From Clostridia bacterium (GTDB lineage Bacteria; Bacillota; Clostridia; UMGS1810): a stretch of DNA of 7,501 bases. The stretch lies in contig JAGBXL010000177.1 of NCBI GenBank assembly GCA_017629325.1, positions 1 to 7,501 of the forward strand, in the 5' to 3' direction. How positions within the stretch are numbered: the stretch's first letter is position 1; every line of letters begins with the position of its first letter. Both the position numbers and the translations under genes were made by a program. The notes below the pieces were generated by a model. It did no database searches, was not told the DNA's origin, and worked only from the letters and a program-made list of their open reading frames with translations. Below are positions 1 to 5,722 of this stretch, in pieces.

Positions 1-335
1 GCTATCGATAAGGCTCCGTATGCTATATCCGCTATTAAAAGTGCTTTCCCATACTCCATATATATCATATAAGCGTTTATTTCTCCTGCCGACTGCATGT
101 TATATATATAGCCGGTTAAATACATTATGCCACCCATAAAGCTTGTTATTGCCGACGCATACAGTGATACAATTATTAAAAATTTATACCAGTTCATAGG
201 AAGATGGCTTGTAAATGGATTGGCATCTACTCCTGTTTTATGAGTTCTGCGGGCAAAAACACTCATCTCCGCCCCGCACCTAGAGCACACAAGGCTATTT
301 TCGGGAATTATGCTGCCGCATTTATAGCACTGCAT
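1..335 (-). CDS. Zinc-ribbon membrane protein, C-terminus cut off by window edge
   Basis: The reading frame opens with ATG at 335-333 and stays open for 111 codons to the window edge, so the stop lies outside. The start is supported by a GGAGG ribosome binding site about 7 bases upstream and a good promoter at 378-406. The N-terminus is a small zinc ribbon with paired cysteines C3/C6 and C17/C20 (MQCYKCGSIIPENSLVCSRC). A short basic linker (about 25-47) follows, then a hydrophobic segment at about 50-75 that should span the membrane. A second hydrophobic stretch begins near residue 97. Many Firmicutes carry such zinc-ribbon plus membrane-helix proteins of unknown role, and the ribbon is expected to be cytoplasmic. 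No specific function can be assigned from the visible part. The gene is probably monocistronic at its 5' end, because a terminator and its own promoter lie just upstream. Confidence 0.8.
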   Translation of the reverse strand, partial: MQCYKCGSIIPENSLVCSRCGAEMSVFARRTHKTGVDANPFTSHLPMNWYKFLIIVSLYASAITSFMGGIMYLTGYIYNMQSAGEINAYMIYMEYGKALLIADIAYGALSI

Positions 336-377
336 TTTATCGCCTCCGTATATAAAATTACATAATATAACTATTAT

Positions 378-406
378 ATTATAACATTAAATAAATACAA
401 AATCAA
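378..406 (-). promoter_or_regulatory. Sigma-A type extended -10 promoter for the zinc-ribbon gene
   Basis: On the minus strand the -35 box TTGATT (406-401) is followed by a 17-base spacer and a perfect -10 TATAAT (383-378). A TG dinucleotide one base before the -10 (386-385) makes it an extended -10 element. Transcription should start near 371, giving a leader of roughly 35 bases before the ATG at 335. A second overlapping TATAAT at 378-373 would have a 22-base spacer and is less likely. Confidence 0.75.
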
Positions 407-420
407 TATGTGAGAAATTG

Positions 421-469
421 TAAAAAGAAGGGGGTGTAAAAAATTCAAGTGAATTTTTTACACCCCCTT
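421..469 (-). terminator. Strong minus-directed intrinsic terminator hairpin
   Basis: Positions 428-447 and 450-469 are perfect 20-base inverted repeats with a GC-rich base (GGGGG/CCCCC) and an A/T-rich top. On the minus strand the hairpin is followed by CTTTTTA (427-421), a U-tract. On the plus strand it is followed by GGAGATAGG, with no U-tract, so it should work in the minus direction. It sits just upstream of the promoter at 378-406 and insulates the zinc-ribbon gene. What it terminates is either read-through from hrb or a separate transcript from the structured element at 493-583. Confidence 0.8.
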
Positions 470-492
470 GGAGATAGGAAAAATGATTTAGA

Positions 493-583
493 ATTGGCAA
501 ACTGAATGCAAGCCAAGATATATCTTGGCTTGCACGATAGCCCGACGCTGTACAAAGGTACTGCGAGGGTGAAGTTAGCCAAT
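493..583. other. Structured intergenic element, potential three-way junction RNA or palindromic repeat
   Basis: Three nested pairings fit one fold. P1 pairs 493-502 (ATTGGCAAAC) with 574-583 (GTTAGCCAAT), ten positions with a single mismatch. P2 is a perfect palindrome at 507-534 (half-site TGCAAGCCAAGATA). P3 pairs CCC 541-543, CGC 546-548 and GTAC 550-553 with GTAC 558-561, GCG 563-565 and GGG 567-569 around a four-base loop. The unpaired junction strands 503-506 and 570-573 are both TGAA on the plus strand. Neither strand has a convincing start codon with a ribosome binding site. The strand is unresolved: the minus-directed terminator at 421-469 favours a minus transcript, while U·U and G·U pairs in P3 suit the plus strand slightly better. 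I recognise no known riboswitch or ribozyme core in it. It may instead be a dispersed palindromic repeat. Confidence 0.45.
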
Positions 584-584
584 A

Positions 585-705
585 GCAAAAGGCATAAGAT
601 ATAAGAAAAATATCGTAAAAAATACGATGTTTTTCTACATTTATAAAATTTTTATCATTTAATGTATCATAAATGCTTTTATATGTCTTTATTCTTGCCT
701 TTTGC
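585..705. repeat. 10-base inverted repeat pair flanking a hairpin
   Basis: GCAAAAGGCA at 585-594 is the exact reverse complement of TGCCTTTTGC at 696-705. The two arms enclose the terminator-like hairpin at 604-636, but off-centre. They could be chance in A/T-rich sequence or the edges of a small element; no target-site duplication was recognised. Confidence 0.3.
604..636 (-). terminator. Terminator-like hairpin downstream of hrb
   Basis: Arms 604-617 and 623-636 pair over 14 positions with one non-Watson-Crick pair (611/629) around an A5 loop. Each arm has an A- or T-run at its outer edge, as in bidirectional intrinsic terminators. It lies about 100 bases past the hrb stop codon and is the first plausible terminator for that gene. 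The 611/629 pair is U·G in a plus-strand RNA and A·C in a minus-strand RNA, so it is slightly weaker in the hrb direction. The region 637-733 between it and hrb shows no gene. Confidence 0.55.
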
Positions 706-733
706 GGTCTGGATTATTTTTACATCTCCATCA

Positions 734-1345
734 TTATTTTATTTCTTCAAAATCACTTACCCCATGTTTACACCATGGGCAGATAAAATCATCGGGCAAA
801 ACTTCGCCCTCATAAACATAGCCGCATATTTTACACACATAACCCTTTTTCTTTGTTTCTTTATTTTTGGGCTTTATATTTTCCTGATAGTAGGTGTAGG
901 TTACAGCTTTTTCGGTTGATATTATTTCCGCCTCGGTAACATCACATATAAAAAGTCCGTGAGTATCTAAGTCAACATAGTTTGCCACCTTTAAAGAAAT
1001 AAAGGCATTTATGTTTTCATTTAATACCGCCAAGCCGTTTTCCGATAGCTTTGGGCTTTCACCCTCAAATTTATTAACATCTTTTCCGCTTTGAAAACCA
1101 AAGCGTTTAAAGGTTTCAAAGGGGGTGCCCTCTGTTAAACAATTAACATTCATAATTCCCTTTTCTTTTATAACAGAGTGGGAATAATTCATTTTGTTTA
1201 TACAAACTGCCACGCGGTTTGGTGTGTCGGTAAGCTGCATAACTGTGTTTACTATAATGCCATTGTGTTTATTTCCGTCATTAGATGTTACAACATAAAG
1301 ACCGTAGGAAATATTAAAAAGCGCTTTTGTATTTATATTTGCCAT
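734..1345 (-). CDS. hrb: High-molecular-weight rubredoxin: flavin reductase domain fused to rubredoxin
   Basis: This 203-residue protein joins an FMN-binding flavin-reductase-like domain (about residues 1-155, opening NTKALFNISYGLYVVTS) to a C-terminal rubredoxin (about 168-203). The rubredoxin iron ligands are C171 and C174 (CKICGY) and C189 and C192 (CPWC), joined by a basic linker rich in Lys. In acetogens and other Clostridia, Hrb passes electrons from NAD(P)H through FMN and the Fe(Cys)4 centre to flavodiiron proteins (FprA) that reduce O2 or NO. That role is inferred here by family; no fprA gene is in the window. The ATG at 1345 was chosen because GGAG ends 9 bases upstream. A GTG at 1354 would overlap this ribosome binding site. 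The residue after C192 is Lys, where rubredoxins usually have Gly. The protein is expected to be cytoplasmic. Confidence 0.88.
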   Translation of the reverse strand: MANINTKALFNISYGLYVVTSNDGNKHNGIIVNTVMQLTDTPNRVAVCINKMNYSHSVIKEKGIMNVNCLTEGTPFETFKRFGFQSGKDVNKFEGESPKLSENGLAVLNENINAFISLKVANYVDLDTHGLFICDVTEAEIISTEKAVTYTYYQENIKPKNKETKKKGYVCKICGYVYEGEVLPDDFICPWCKHGVSDFEEIK

Positions 1346-1365
1346 ATATTTCACTCCTTTTTAAT

Positions 1366-1374
1366 ATTGTATCA
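1366..1374 (-). promoter_or_regulatory. Candidate extended -10 box for hrb
   Basis: The minus strand reads TGATACAAT, an extended -10 with TG one base before TACAAT. Transcription would begin near 1359, leaving a very short leader with the ribosome binding site almost at the 5' end. The matching -35 region (about 1389-1394, GTTTCT) is poor and lies inside the tRNA terminator. Read-through from the tRNA promoter could serve instead. Confidence 0.4.
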
Positions 1375-1383
1375 CAAAATTTC

Positions 1384-1419
1384 AAAAAAGAAACCTACCT
1401 TGCGGTAGATTTCTTTTTT
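1384..1419 (-). terminator. Intrinsic terminator of the tRNA-Ala transcript
   Basis: Sixteen-position arms 1384-1399 and 1404-1419 flank a four-base loop that reads GCAA on the minus strand, a stabilising GNRA tetraloop. The only non-canonical pair (1394/1409) is U·G in the minus-strand RNA, and the right arm ends in TTTTTT. It begins one base after the tRNA 3' end. Confidence 0.8.
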
Positions 1420-1420
1420 A

Positions 1421-1493
1421 TGGAGCATAAGGGACTTGAACCCTTGACCCCCACACTGCCAGTGTGATGCGCTCCCAACTGCGCTAATGCCCC
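1421..1493 (-). tRNA. tRNA-Ala, anticodon GGC
   Basis: A complete cloverleaf of 73 bases folds on the minus strand. The acceptor stem is GGGGCAT with ATGCTCC and the discriminator base is A. The D arm is GCGC/GCGC around AGTTGGGA. The anticodon stem is TCACA/TGTGG with loop CTGGCAG, giving anticodon GGC, which reads GCC and by wobble GCU. The variable loop is GGGTC, and the T arm is AAGGG/CCCTT around TTCAAGT. The third acceptor pair is G3·U70, the classic identity element for alanyl-tRNA synthetase, which agrees with the anticodon. The CCA tail is not encoded, since TAA follows the discriminator, so it must be added enzymatically. The gene stands alone between ligA and hrb, with its own promoter and terminator. 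Confidence 0.96.
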
Positions 1494-1517
1494 ATAGATA
1501 TTCAAAACACAATAAGA

Positions 1518-1546
1518 ATTATATTATACATGTGTTAATTTGTCAA
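1518..1546 (-). promoter_or_regulatory. Perfect consensus sigma-A promoter for tRNA-Ala
   Basis: The minus strand carries TTGACA (1546-1541), a 17-base spacer and TATAAT (1523-1518), all matching the vegetative consensus exactly. The start point should lie near 1511, about 18 bases before the mature tRNA 5' end, leaving a short leader for RNase P to remove. A second TATAAT five bases closer to the -35 box has a 12-base spacer and should not be used. Confidence 0.92.
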
Positions 1547-1548
1547 GA

Positions 1549-1590
1549 AAAAATGTTTTGATTTATATTTATGCGGTCATAAGCATTTTT
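1549..1590 (-). terminator. Weak inverted repeat at the ligA stop codon
   Basis: CATTTTT (1584-1590) overlaps the ligA stop codon and is complementary to AAAAATG (1549-1555). A shorter inner pairing, TTATG with CATAA on the minus strand, sits between them. A T-run follows on the minus strand. The stem is A/T-rich with a long interior, so this is at best a weak terminator for the ligA operon before the tRNA promoter. No better candidate exists in this gap. Confidence 0.25.
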
Positions 1591-3568
1591 ACATCTTGAG
1601 TAATTCTATAAATTCCTCTTCATTTATTACCTTAACCCCTAAAGCATTTGCCTTATCAAGCTTTGAGCCTGCCTCAATGCCTGCAACAACGAGGGAAGTC
1701 TTTTTTGAAACTGAGCCCGATACCTTGCCGCCGTTTTTTTCGATTATATCGGCGGCTTCTTTTCTGCCCATTGAAGAAAGAGTGCCAGTTAAAACAACTG
1801 TCATTCCCTCAAACACATTTCCAAGAGCTTCTTCCTCTGTGTATAGAGTGTTTACTCCTGCTTCTTTCATTCTTTCTATCATTTCTTTAACATGCTCCAA
1901 AGAAAAATAGTTTATAACGCTTTTTGCCATAACGCCGCCAACATCTTCTATTGATGTGAGTTCTTCTTCTGTTATCCCAAAAAGAGCATCTATATTTTTT
2001 ACTTTAGCTGCAATAAGCTTTGCCGCACCAAGCCCAATATGCCTTATGCCAAGGGCATATAATAGCTTTGATAAATCGTTTGATTTTGATTTTTCTATTG
2101 CGTTAATCAAATTTTCGCTGCTCTTTTCTCCGAGCTTATCTATTTTTGCAATATCTTCTTTTTTAAGATAATATATATCGGCACTGTTTTTAATAAGTCC
2201 GGCATCTAAAAGCTTTGAAACAATTGATGCACCCATGCCGTCTATATCCATTGCATCTCTTGAAACAAAGTGGATTATTGTTCGCTCAAGCTGTGCGGGG
2301 CAATCGGCACCTGTGCAGCGATAGGCGGCTTCGCCATCGTCTCTTGTAACAGGAGCACTGCAAACAGGGCAGATGGCAGGCATTGAAAATTCTTTTTCGC
2401 TACCGTCTCTTTTTTCTTTTACAACACTTAAAACCTCGGGGATAATATCGCCCGCTTTATAAACAATTACCTTATCGCCTATGCGGATATCTTTTTCGCG
2501 GATATAGTCCATATTATGAAGGGTTGCACGGCTAACAAAAGTGCCCGCCAGGGTAACTGTGTCGAACTGGGCATTTGGTGTTAAAACTCCCGTGCGGCCA
2601 AGCTGAACAAAAATATTACGGATTGTGGTTTCCTTCTTTTCTGCCGGATATTTATAGGCTATCGCCCATTTTGGAGTTTTTGCGGTAGAACCCAAGGATT
2701 CTCTTTGTGCAAGGGAATTAAGCTTTATAACCGCACCGTCTATATCGTAGGAAAGACTCTGCCTTTTTTCGCCTATTTTTTCAATTTCGGCTATTGCATC
2801 GTCTATATTTTTAAATTCTTTTTGATTTGAAATAACCTTGAAGCCTGCCTTTCTTAAAAAGCTTAGCCCCTCAAGGTGAGATTTTATTTCTATTCCCTCT
2901 ATTCTTTGAATGTTAAACACAAAAATATCAAGCCCTCGTTTTGCAGCTATGGCAGAATTAAGCTGACGAAGTGAGCCTGCAGCGGCATTACGGGGGTTGG
3001 CAAAAACACTCTCGCCGTTTAGTTCTCTTTCGGTATTTAAGCGTTCAAACTGCTTTTTGGGCATAAAAACCTCACCCCTTACTTCAAGGTAGCTAACGGG
3101 AACCGAAAGCTTTAGGGGGATAGACATTATAGTTTTTAAATTCTCGGTAACATCTTCGCCAATGTTTCCGTCGCCTCTTGTTGAGCCTCTAACAAACTGC
3201 GAGTCTCTGTATTCAAGTGATACCGAAAGCCCGTCTATTTTTTCTTCAACACAGTAGGCGGGGACTTCATTTAGATTTGCCCTCACTCTTTCATCAAAGC
3301 TTCTTAATTCGTCATGAGAAAAAGCATCTTGAAGAGACTGCATCTGAACTGCGTGTTCAACTTCTTCAAAGCCATCTAAAATTTTGCCGCCTATCTTTTG
3401 GCTTGGTGAATCAGGGCTTACAAGATGGGGGTTTTCTTCTTCCATTTTTAAAAGCTCACGCATGAGCATATCGTATTCGTTGTCGGTTATTTCGGGGTTA
3501 TCTAAAACATAGTATCTGTGGCTGTGGTAGTTTATTTTATTTTTTAATTCTTCGTATTTACTATTCAT
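1589..3568 (-). CDS. ligA: NAD-dependent DNA ligase LigA
   Basis: This protein of 659 residues has the usual length and full domain order of bacterial LigA. It seals 3'-OH/5'-phosphate nicks in replication and repair, using NAD+ and releasing NMN and AMP. An N-terminal Ia domain (about 1-65, with HRYYVLDNPEITDNEYD) contacts the NMN moiety. The nucleotidyltransferase core has the adenylated lysine K110 in EKIDG. An OB fold follows (about 315-390), then a four-cysteine zinc finger (C400, C403, C418, C423), helix-hairpin-helix repeats (about 435-560) and a C-terminal BRCT domain (about 585-659, with VLTGTLSSMGRKEA). No key residue is missing. GGAGG ends 4 bases before the ATG. The start codon overlaps the stop of the DUF1653 gene in ATGA, which implies translational coupling. 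It is probably the last gene of the operon. Confidence 0.98.
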   Translation of the reverse strand: MNSKYEELKNKINYHSHRYYVLDNPEITDNEYDMLMRELLKMEEENPHLVSPDSPSQKIGGKILDGFEEVEHAVQMQSLQDAFSHDELRSFDERVRANLNEVPAYCVEEKIDGLSVSLEYRDSQFVRGSTRGDGNIGEDVTENLKTIMSIPLKLSVPVSYLEVRGEVFMPKKQFERLNTERELNGESVFANPRNAAAGSLRQLNSAIAAKRGLDIFVFNIQRIEGIEIKSHLEGLSFLRKAGFKVISNQKEFKNIDDAIAEIEKIGEKRQSLSYDIDGAVIKLNSLAQRESLGSTAKTPKWAIAYKYPAEKKETTIRNIFVQLGRTGVLTPNAQFDTVTLAGTFVSRATLHNMDYIREKDIRIGDKVIVYKAGDIIPEVLSVVKEKRDGSEKEFSMPAICPVCSAPVTRDDGEAAYRCTGADCPAQLERTIIHFVSRDAMDIDGMGASIVSKLLDAGLIKNSADIYYLKKEDIAKIDKLGEKSSENLINAIEKSKSNDLSKLLYALGIRHIGLGAAKLIAAKVKNIDALFGITEEELTSIEDVGGVMAKSVINYFSLEHVKEMIERMKEAGVNTLYTEEEALGNVFEGMTVVLTGTLSSMGRKEAADIIEKNGGKVSGSVSKKTSLVVAGIEAGSKLDKANALGVKVINEEEFIELLKM

Positions 3569-3783
3569 ATTTCCTCCACCAAAACAAATCTTTTTGTTTC
3601 GCTGCCATCTTTTAAAATAATTTTATCGTTCCACATAGAAAGGGGGCGTACCCAAACTTTTTCCTCACCGTAGAGTGCCTTATACACAACCATATCTTCT
3701 AAAGTTTCACTGTGAGATGCAACAAATAAAACCTCATATTCATTGCCTTTATAGTGGCGGTATATGCCTTTTTTAACACTCAT
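3565..3783 (-). CDS. DUF1653 family small protein
   Basis: This 72-residue protein matches the DUF1653 pattern along its whole length: a YRHYKGNEYEVL opening, the AxHSETLEDMVVYKALYG core and the WVRPLSMW segment. Family members are typically 60-90 residues, cytoplasmic and of unknown biochemical function, so no role is assigned. The fold is probably a small beta-rich domain, judging from alternating hydrophobic residues. The start codon lies one base after the cyclophilin stop, with only a weak AAAGGG site about 10 bases upstream, so translation is likely coupled to the upstream gene. Its own stop overlaps the ligA start by four bases. This tight packing makes co-expression with ligA near certain, but does not show a joint function. 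Confidence 0.9.
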   Translation of the reverse strand: MSVKKGIYRHYKGNEYEVLFVASHSETLEDMVVYKALYGEEKVWVRPLSMWNDKIILKDGSETKRFVLVEEI

Positions 3784-3784
3784 T

Positions 3785-4516
3785 TTAATTAACCCTTTCG
3801 GCAGTTTTAATTTTAACTTCTTTCAGTGGCACATTATTTTCGTCTGTCCCTTCAGAATAGAAGCTCTCAACCGTTTCCATACCCTCGGTTACAAACCCGA
3901 AGGAAGCGTAGTCGCCGTCTAAATGGCTCTGGGCTTCGTAGCAAATAAAGAACTGGGAAGAGGCAGAGTCGGGATCTGTTGTTCTTGCCATAGAAACAAC
4001 TCCTCTGCGGTGAAGAAGGTTATTATTAAATCCATTAGATGAAAATTCACCCTTTATTGAATCTACTGGGTCATTCATTTGATTTATGGGGTCATACGCT
4101 CCGCCCTGTGCCATAAAACCAGGGATAACTCTGTGGAAGGTGAGGCCCTCATAAAAGCCTTCATCAACAAGCATTAAAAAATTATCGCAAGTTCTTGGTG
4201 CAACCTTTGGATAAACCTCTATGATGAAGCTCTTGCCGTCTTCCATGGTGAATTTAACCTTTTGGGCATCTGTTTTATCTATTAAATCTAAAAAGTTTTC
4301 GTCGGTTATGCCTTCTTTTTCAAACTTTTCCATGGCGATGTTATCTCTGTCTGCATTAAAATTAATATAGGGCGGTGTGATATATGGCCATATAACAATG
4401 AGGATAATTGCAATGAGTATGGCACTCATAACCCCTATGGCAATATAGTTTTTTTGATTTTGAGTTAGTTTTTTCTTGTTTTCATTTGTTTTTTTATTAT
4501 TTGCTTTGATTTTCAT
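3785..4516 (-). CDS. Membrane-anchored cyclophilin-type peptidyl-prolyl cis-trans isomerase
   Basis: The protein has 243 residues. A Lys/Asn-rich N-terminus (1-23) is followed by one membrane helix (about 24-44) and then a cyclophilin domain (about 85-243). The basic N-terminus should stay inside, placing the enzyme on the outer face of the membrane, where it would speed proline isomerisation in exported proteins. The hallmark FHRVIPGFMAQGG lies at 127-139, giving catalytic R129 with F134, M135 and Q137. SSQFFI (186-191) and SHLDGDYASFG (197-207) complete the active-site wall. The position of the human CypA tryptophan is His198, as is common in bacterial forms, which are often insensitive to cyclosporin. 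The ATG at 4516 has GGAG 9 bases upstream, located inside the preceding gene, which it overlaps by 20 bases. The direct substrate is unknown, and the upstream membrane protein is a candidate partner. Confidence 0.93.
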   Translation of the reverse strand: MKIKANNKKTNENKKKLTQNQKNYIAIGVMSAILIAIILIVIWPYITPPYINFNADRDNIAMEKFEKEGITDENFLDLIDKTDAQKVKFTMEDGKSFIIEVYPKVAPRTCDNFLMLVDEGFYEGLTFHRVIPGFMAQGGAYDPINQMNDPVDSIKGEFSSNGFNNNLLHRRGVVSMARTTDPDSASSQFFICYEAQSHLDGDYASFGFVTEGMETVESFYSEGTDENNVPLKEVKIKTAERVN

Positions 4517-5147
4517 TTGCGTTTTCTCCTTTTAAAATATAATCTAAAAGCTTTCTTGCATTTTGGTTTTTAATGCTGTTTTTGTCTTTTTCATTATAGC
4601 CCCTTAAGGCAAAATACATTCCCTTTGTTTCTATTCCCATATTTTTAAATATTGGGTTTTCATCTGCGGGAATTGCATATATACTGCCATTTTCGTAGGC
4701 AAGGCAGCTTTCTTTATTGATATTATATTTTTGAGCAATTTCTGTTACATCTGCAAAGCTTTCGTCAACAGCATAGCTTATGAGAGTTTCTTTTTCAAGA
4801 ATATAAAAAAGGTTTTCGCCCGATATTATTTCAACCTGAATTTGCTCAGGCACCTGCTGCTCTATCATTTTTTCTTTTGATAAGGGAATAGTTATTGTTT
4901 TACTGCCAATGGTTATTTCTCCGTCGCCGTCGGCATCTGATGCTATGCCCCGATTTTTTATTTCCTCTGCCAAAGAGGGCAACTTCCCGGATACAACATT
5001 TTTTCCTACATACATTATTCCCAAATCAACTTCTTTTCTTTGAGAACACTGCATAAAGGTTGCTGCAATAAATACTATTGCAAAAACGCAGGCAAAGATT
5101 TTAATCCAGTTGTAGTAAAGATAGTTTTTGATTTTTTCTATGTTCAT
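4497..5147 (-). CDS. Unrecognised single-span membrane protein with extracytoplasmic domain
   Basis: I do not recognise the family of this 216-residue protein. A short charged N-terminus is followed by one hydrophobic helix (about 14-32) and about 180 soluble residues expected outside the cell. Cys34 after the helix lies in FMQC, which does not fit a lipobox, so a lipoprotein is unlikely. Residues 71-78 (DADGDGEI) resemble a calcium-binding EF-hand or dockerin-type loop, but only one copy is present. The tail (about 185-216) is rich in Lys, Asn and Glu. The middle section, with YAVDESFADVTEIAQKYNI and YAIPADENPIF, loosely recalls extracellular solute-binding proteins, but this is only an impression. 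The ribosome binding site AGAGG lies about 6 bases before the ATG. The 3' end overlaps the cyclophilin gene by 20 bases, so the two are very probably made together. Confidence 0.85.
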   Translation of the reverse strand: MNIEKIKNYLYYNWIKIFACVFAIVFIAATFMQCSQRKEVDLGIMYVGKNVVSGKLPSLAEEIKNRGIASDADGDGEITIGSKTITIPLSKEKMIEQQVPEQIQVEIISGENLFYILEKETLISYAVDESFADVTEIAQKYNINKESCLAYENGSIYAIPADENPIFKNMGIETKGMYFALRGYNEKDKNSIKNQNARKLLDYILKGENANENQSK

Positions 5148-5180
5148 AATATACCTCTTTCTTCCCCTTTGATGTTCTGA

Positions 5181-5654
5181 CTATTTATTAAAATGTTTTT
5201 GAATTCCTTTTAAAACAAGGGGTGCTAAAAGGCAGCAAACTGCCATTTCACCAATACCAACCGTAACGCATAAATACCACCAAGCATCGCCTAGACAATA
5301 GGCATATTTAAGCACAAAGGGAACTATTACTGCATTTGAAATAACGGGGCAAAGGCTTGCAAGAAAAATTTTATTTTTAAATTTTCTTGTTAAAATGGCG
5401 GCAATTAAGGTGGCAATAGAGCCAAAAATAATATCCCATATAACACAGCCAGTTAAAAAATTAGATAATATGCACCCAATAAAAAGCCCCCACACGCTTT
5501 CAGGGAAAATAACAGGCAAAAGAGTTAGTGCTTCGGATAATCTAAATTGAATTGCTCCGCTTGCAAGACCCATCATATTTGATACCATGGTTAAAACTAT
5601 GTACATTCCCGCAACTAAAGATGCACGGGTTATGCTTTTAACATTTGTTTTCAT
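5181..5654 (-). CDS. queT: QueT family transporter, predicted ECF S-component for a queuosine precursor
   Basis: The 157-residue, very hydrophobic protein has about five to six membrane helices. It carries the QueT signature IQFRLSEALTLLP (35-47), a GCILSN segment (60-65), WDIIFGSIAT (73-82) and PVISNAVIVPFVL (103-115). QueT proteins are predicted substrate-binding S-components of energy-coupling factor transporters that import preQ1 or related queuosine precursors for tRNA modification. They depend on shared EcfA/EcfA'/EcfT subunits, none of which is in the window. The ATG at 5654 has an AGGAAG site 8 bases upstream. The 45-base gap after slt contains part of a hairpin (5693-5722), but no preQ1 riboswitch was recognised. 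It is probably part of the same operon as its neighbours. Confidence 0.9.
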   Translation of the reverse strand: MKTNVKSITRASLVAGMYIVLTMVSNMMGLASGAIQFRLSEALTLLPVIFPESVWGLFIGCILSNFLTGCVIWDIIFGSIATLIAAILTRKFKNKIFLASLCPVISNAVIVPFVLKYAYCLGDAWWYLCVTVGIGEMAVCCLLAPLVLKGIQKHFNK

Positions 5655-5692
5655 TTTTATTTCTTCCTTTTGTTTTTAAAGTTTTTATATAA

Positions 5693-5722
5693 ACAGGTTT
5701 TAACTAAAATACAAAAACCTGT
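5693..5722 (-). other. Inverted repeat across the slt stop codon, possible weak attenuator
   Basis: ACAGGTTTT (5693-5701) pairs with AAAACCTGT (5714-5722) around a 12-base loop. The slt stop codon sits at the loop-stem border. On the minus strand the stem is followed by TTATATAAAAAC, which is not a good U-tract. It may mark partial termination, RNA processing or mRNA stabilisation between slt and queT. Confidence 0.35.

Noticed and set aside
493..583. Hammerhead-type ribozyme, suggested by the three-way junction with CTGAA.
   Set aside because: The invariant CUGANGA and GAAA core strands are absent, so no hammerhead catalytic centre can be formed.
395..640. A long open minus-strand frame running through the structured intergenic element.
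   Set aside because: It has no start codon with a ribosome binding site and passes through three hairpins, as expected for a chance open frame.
662..919. Plus-strand frame of 85 codons with hydrophobic composition.
   Set aside because: It largely overlaps hrb antisense and has no ribosome binding site. The hydrophobic look follows from T-rich complement of an A-rich gene.
1345..1354. Alternative GTG start for hrb at 1354, adding three residues.
   Set aside because: The GTG overlaps the GGAG site that is well spaced for the ATG at 1345.
5046..5051. Possible lipoprotein cysteine (Cys34) in the unknown membrane protein.
   Set aside because: The preceding residues FMQ do not fit the lipobox; a plain membrane anchor is more likely.
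5655..5722. Possible preQ1 riboswitch upstream of queT, with a short hairpin and an A-rich tail near the ribosome binding site.
   Set aside because: The stem is 9 base pairs with a U/A-rich loop and lacks the conserved C-containing loop and the tail spacing of class I preQ1 aptamers. It also overlaps the end of slt.
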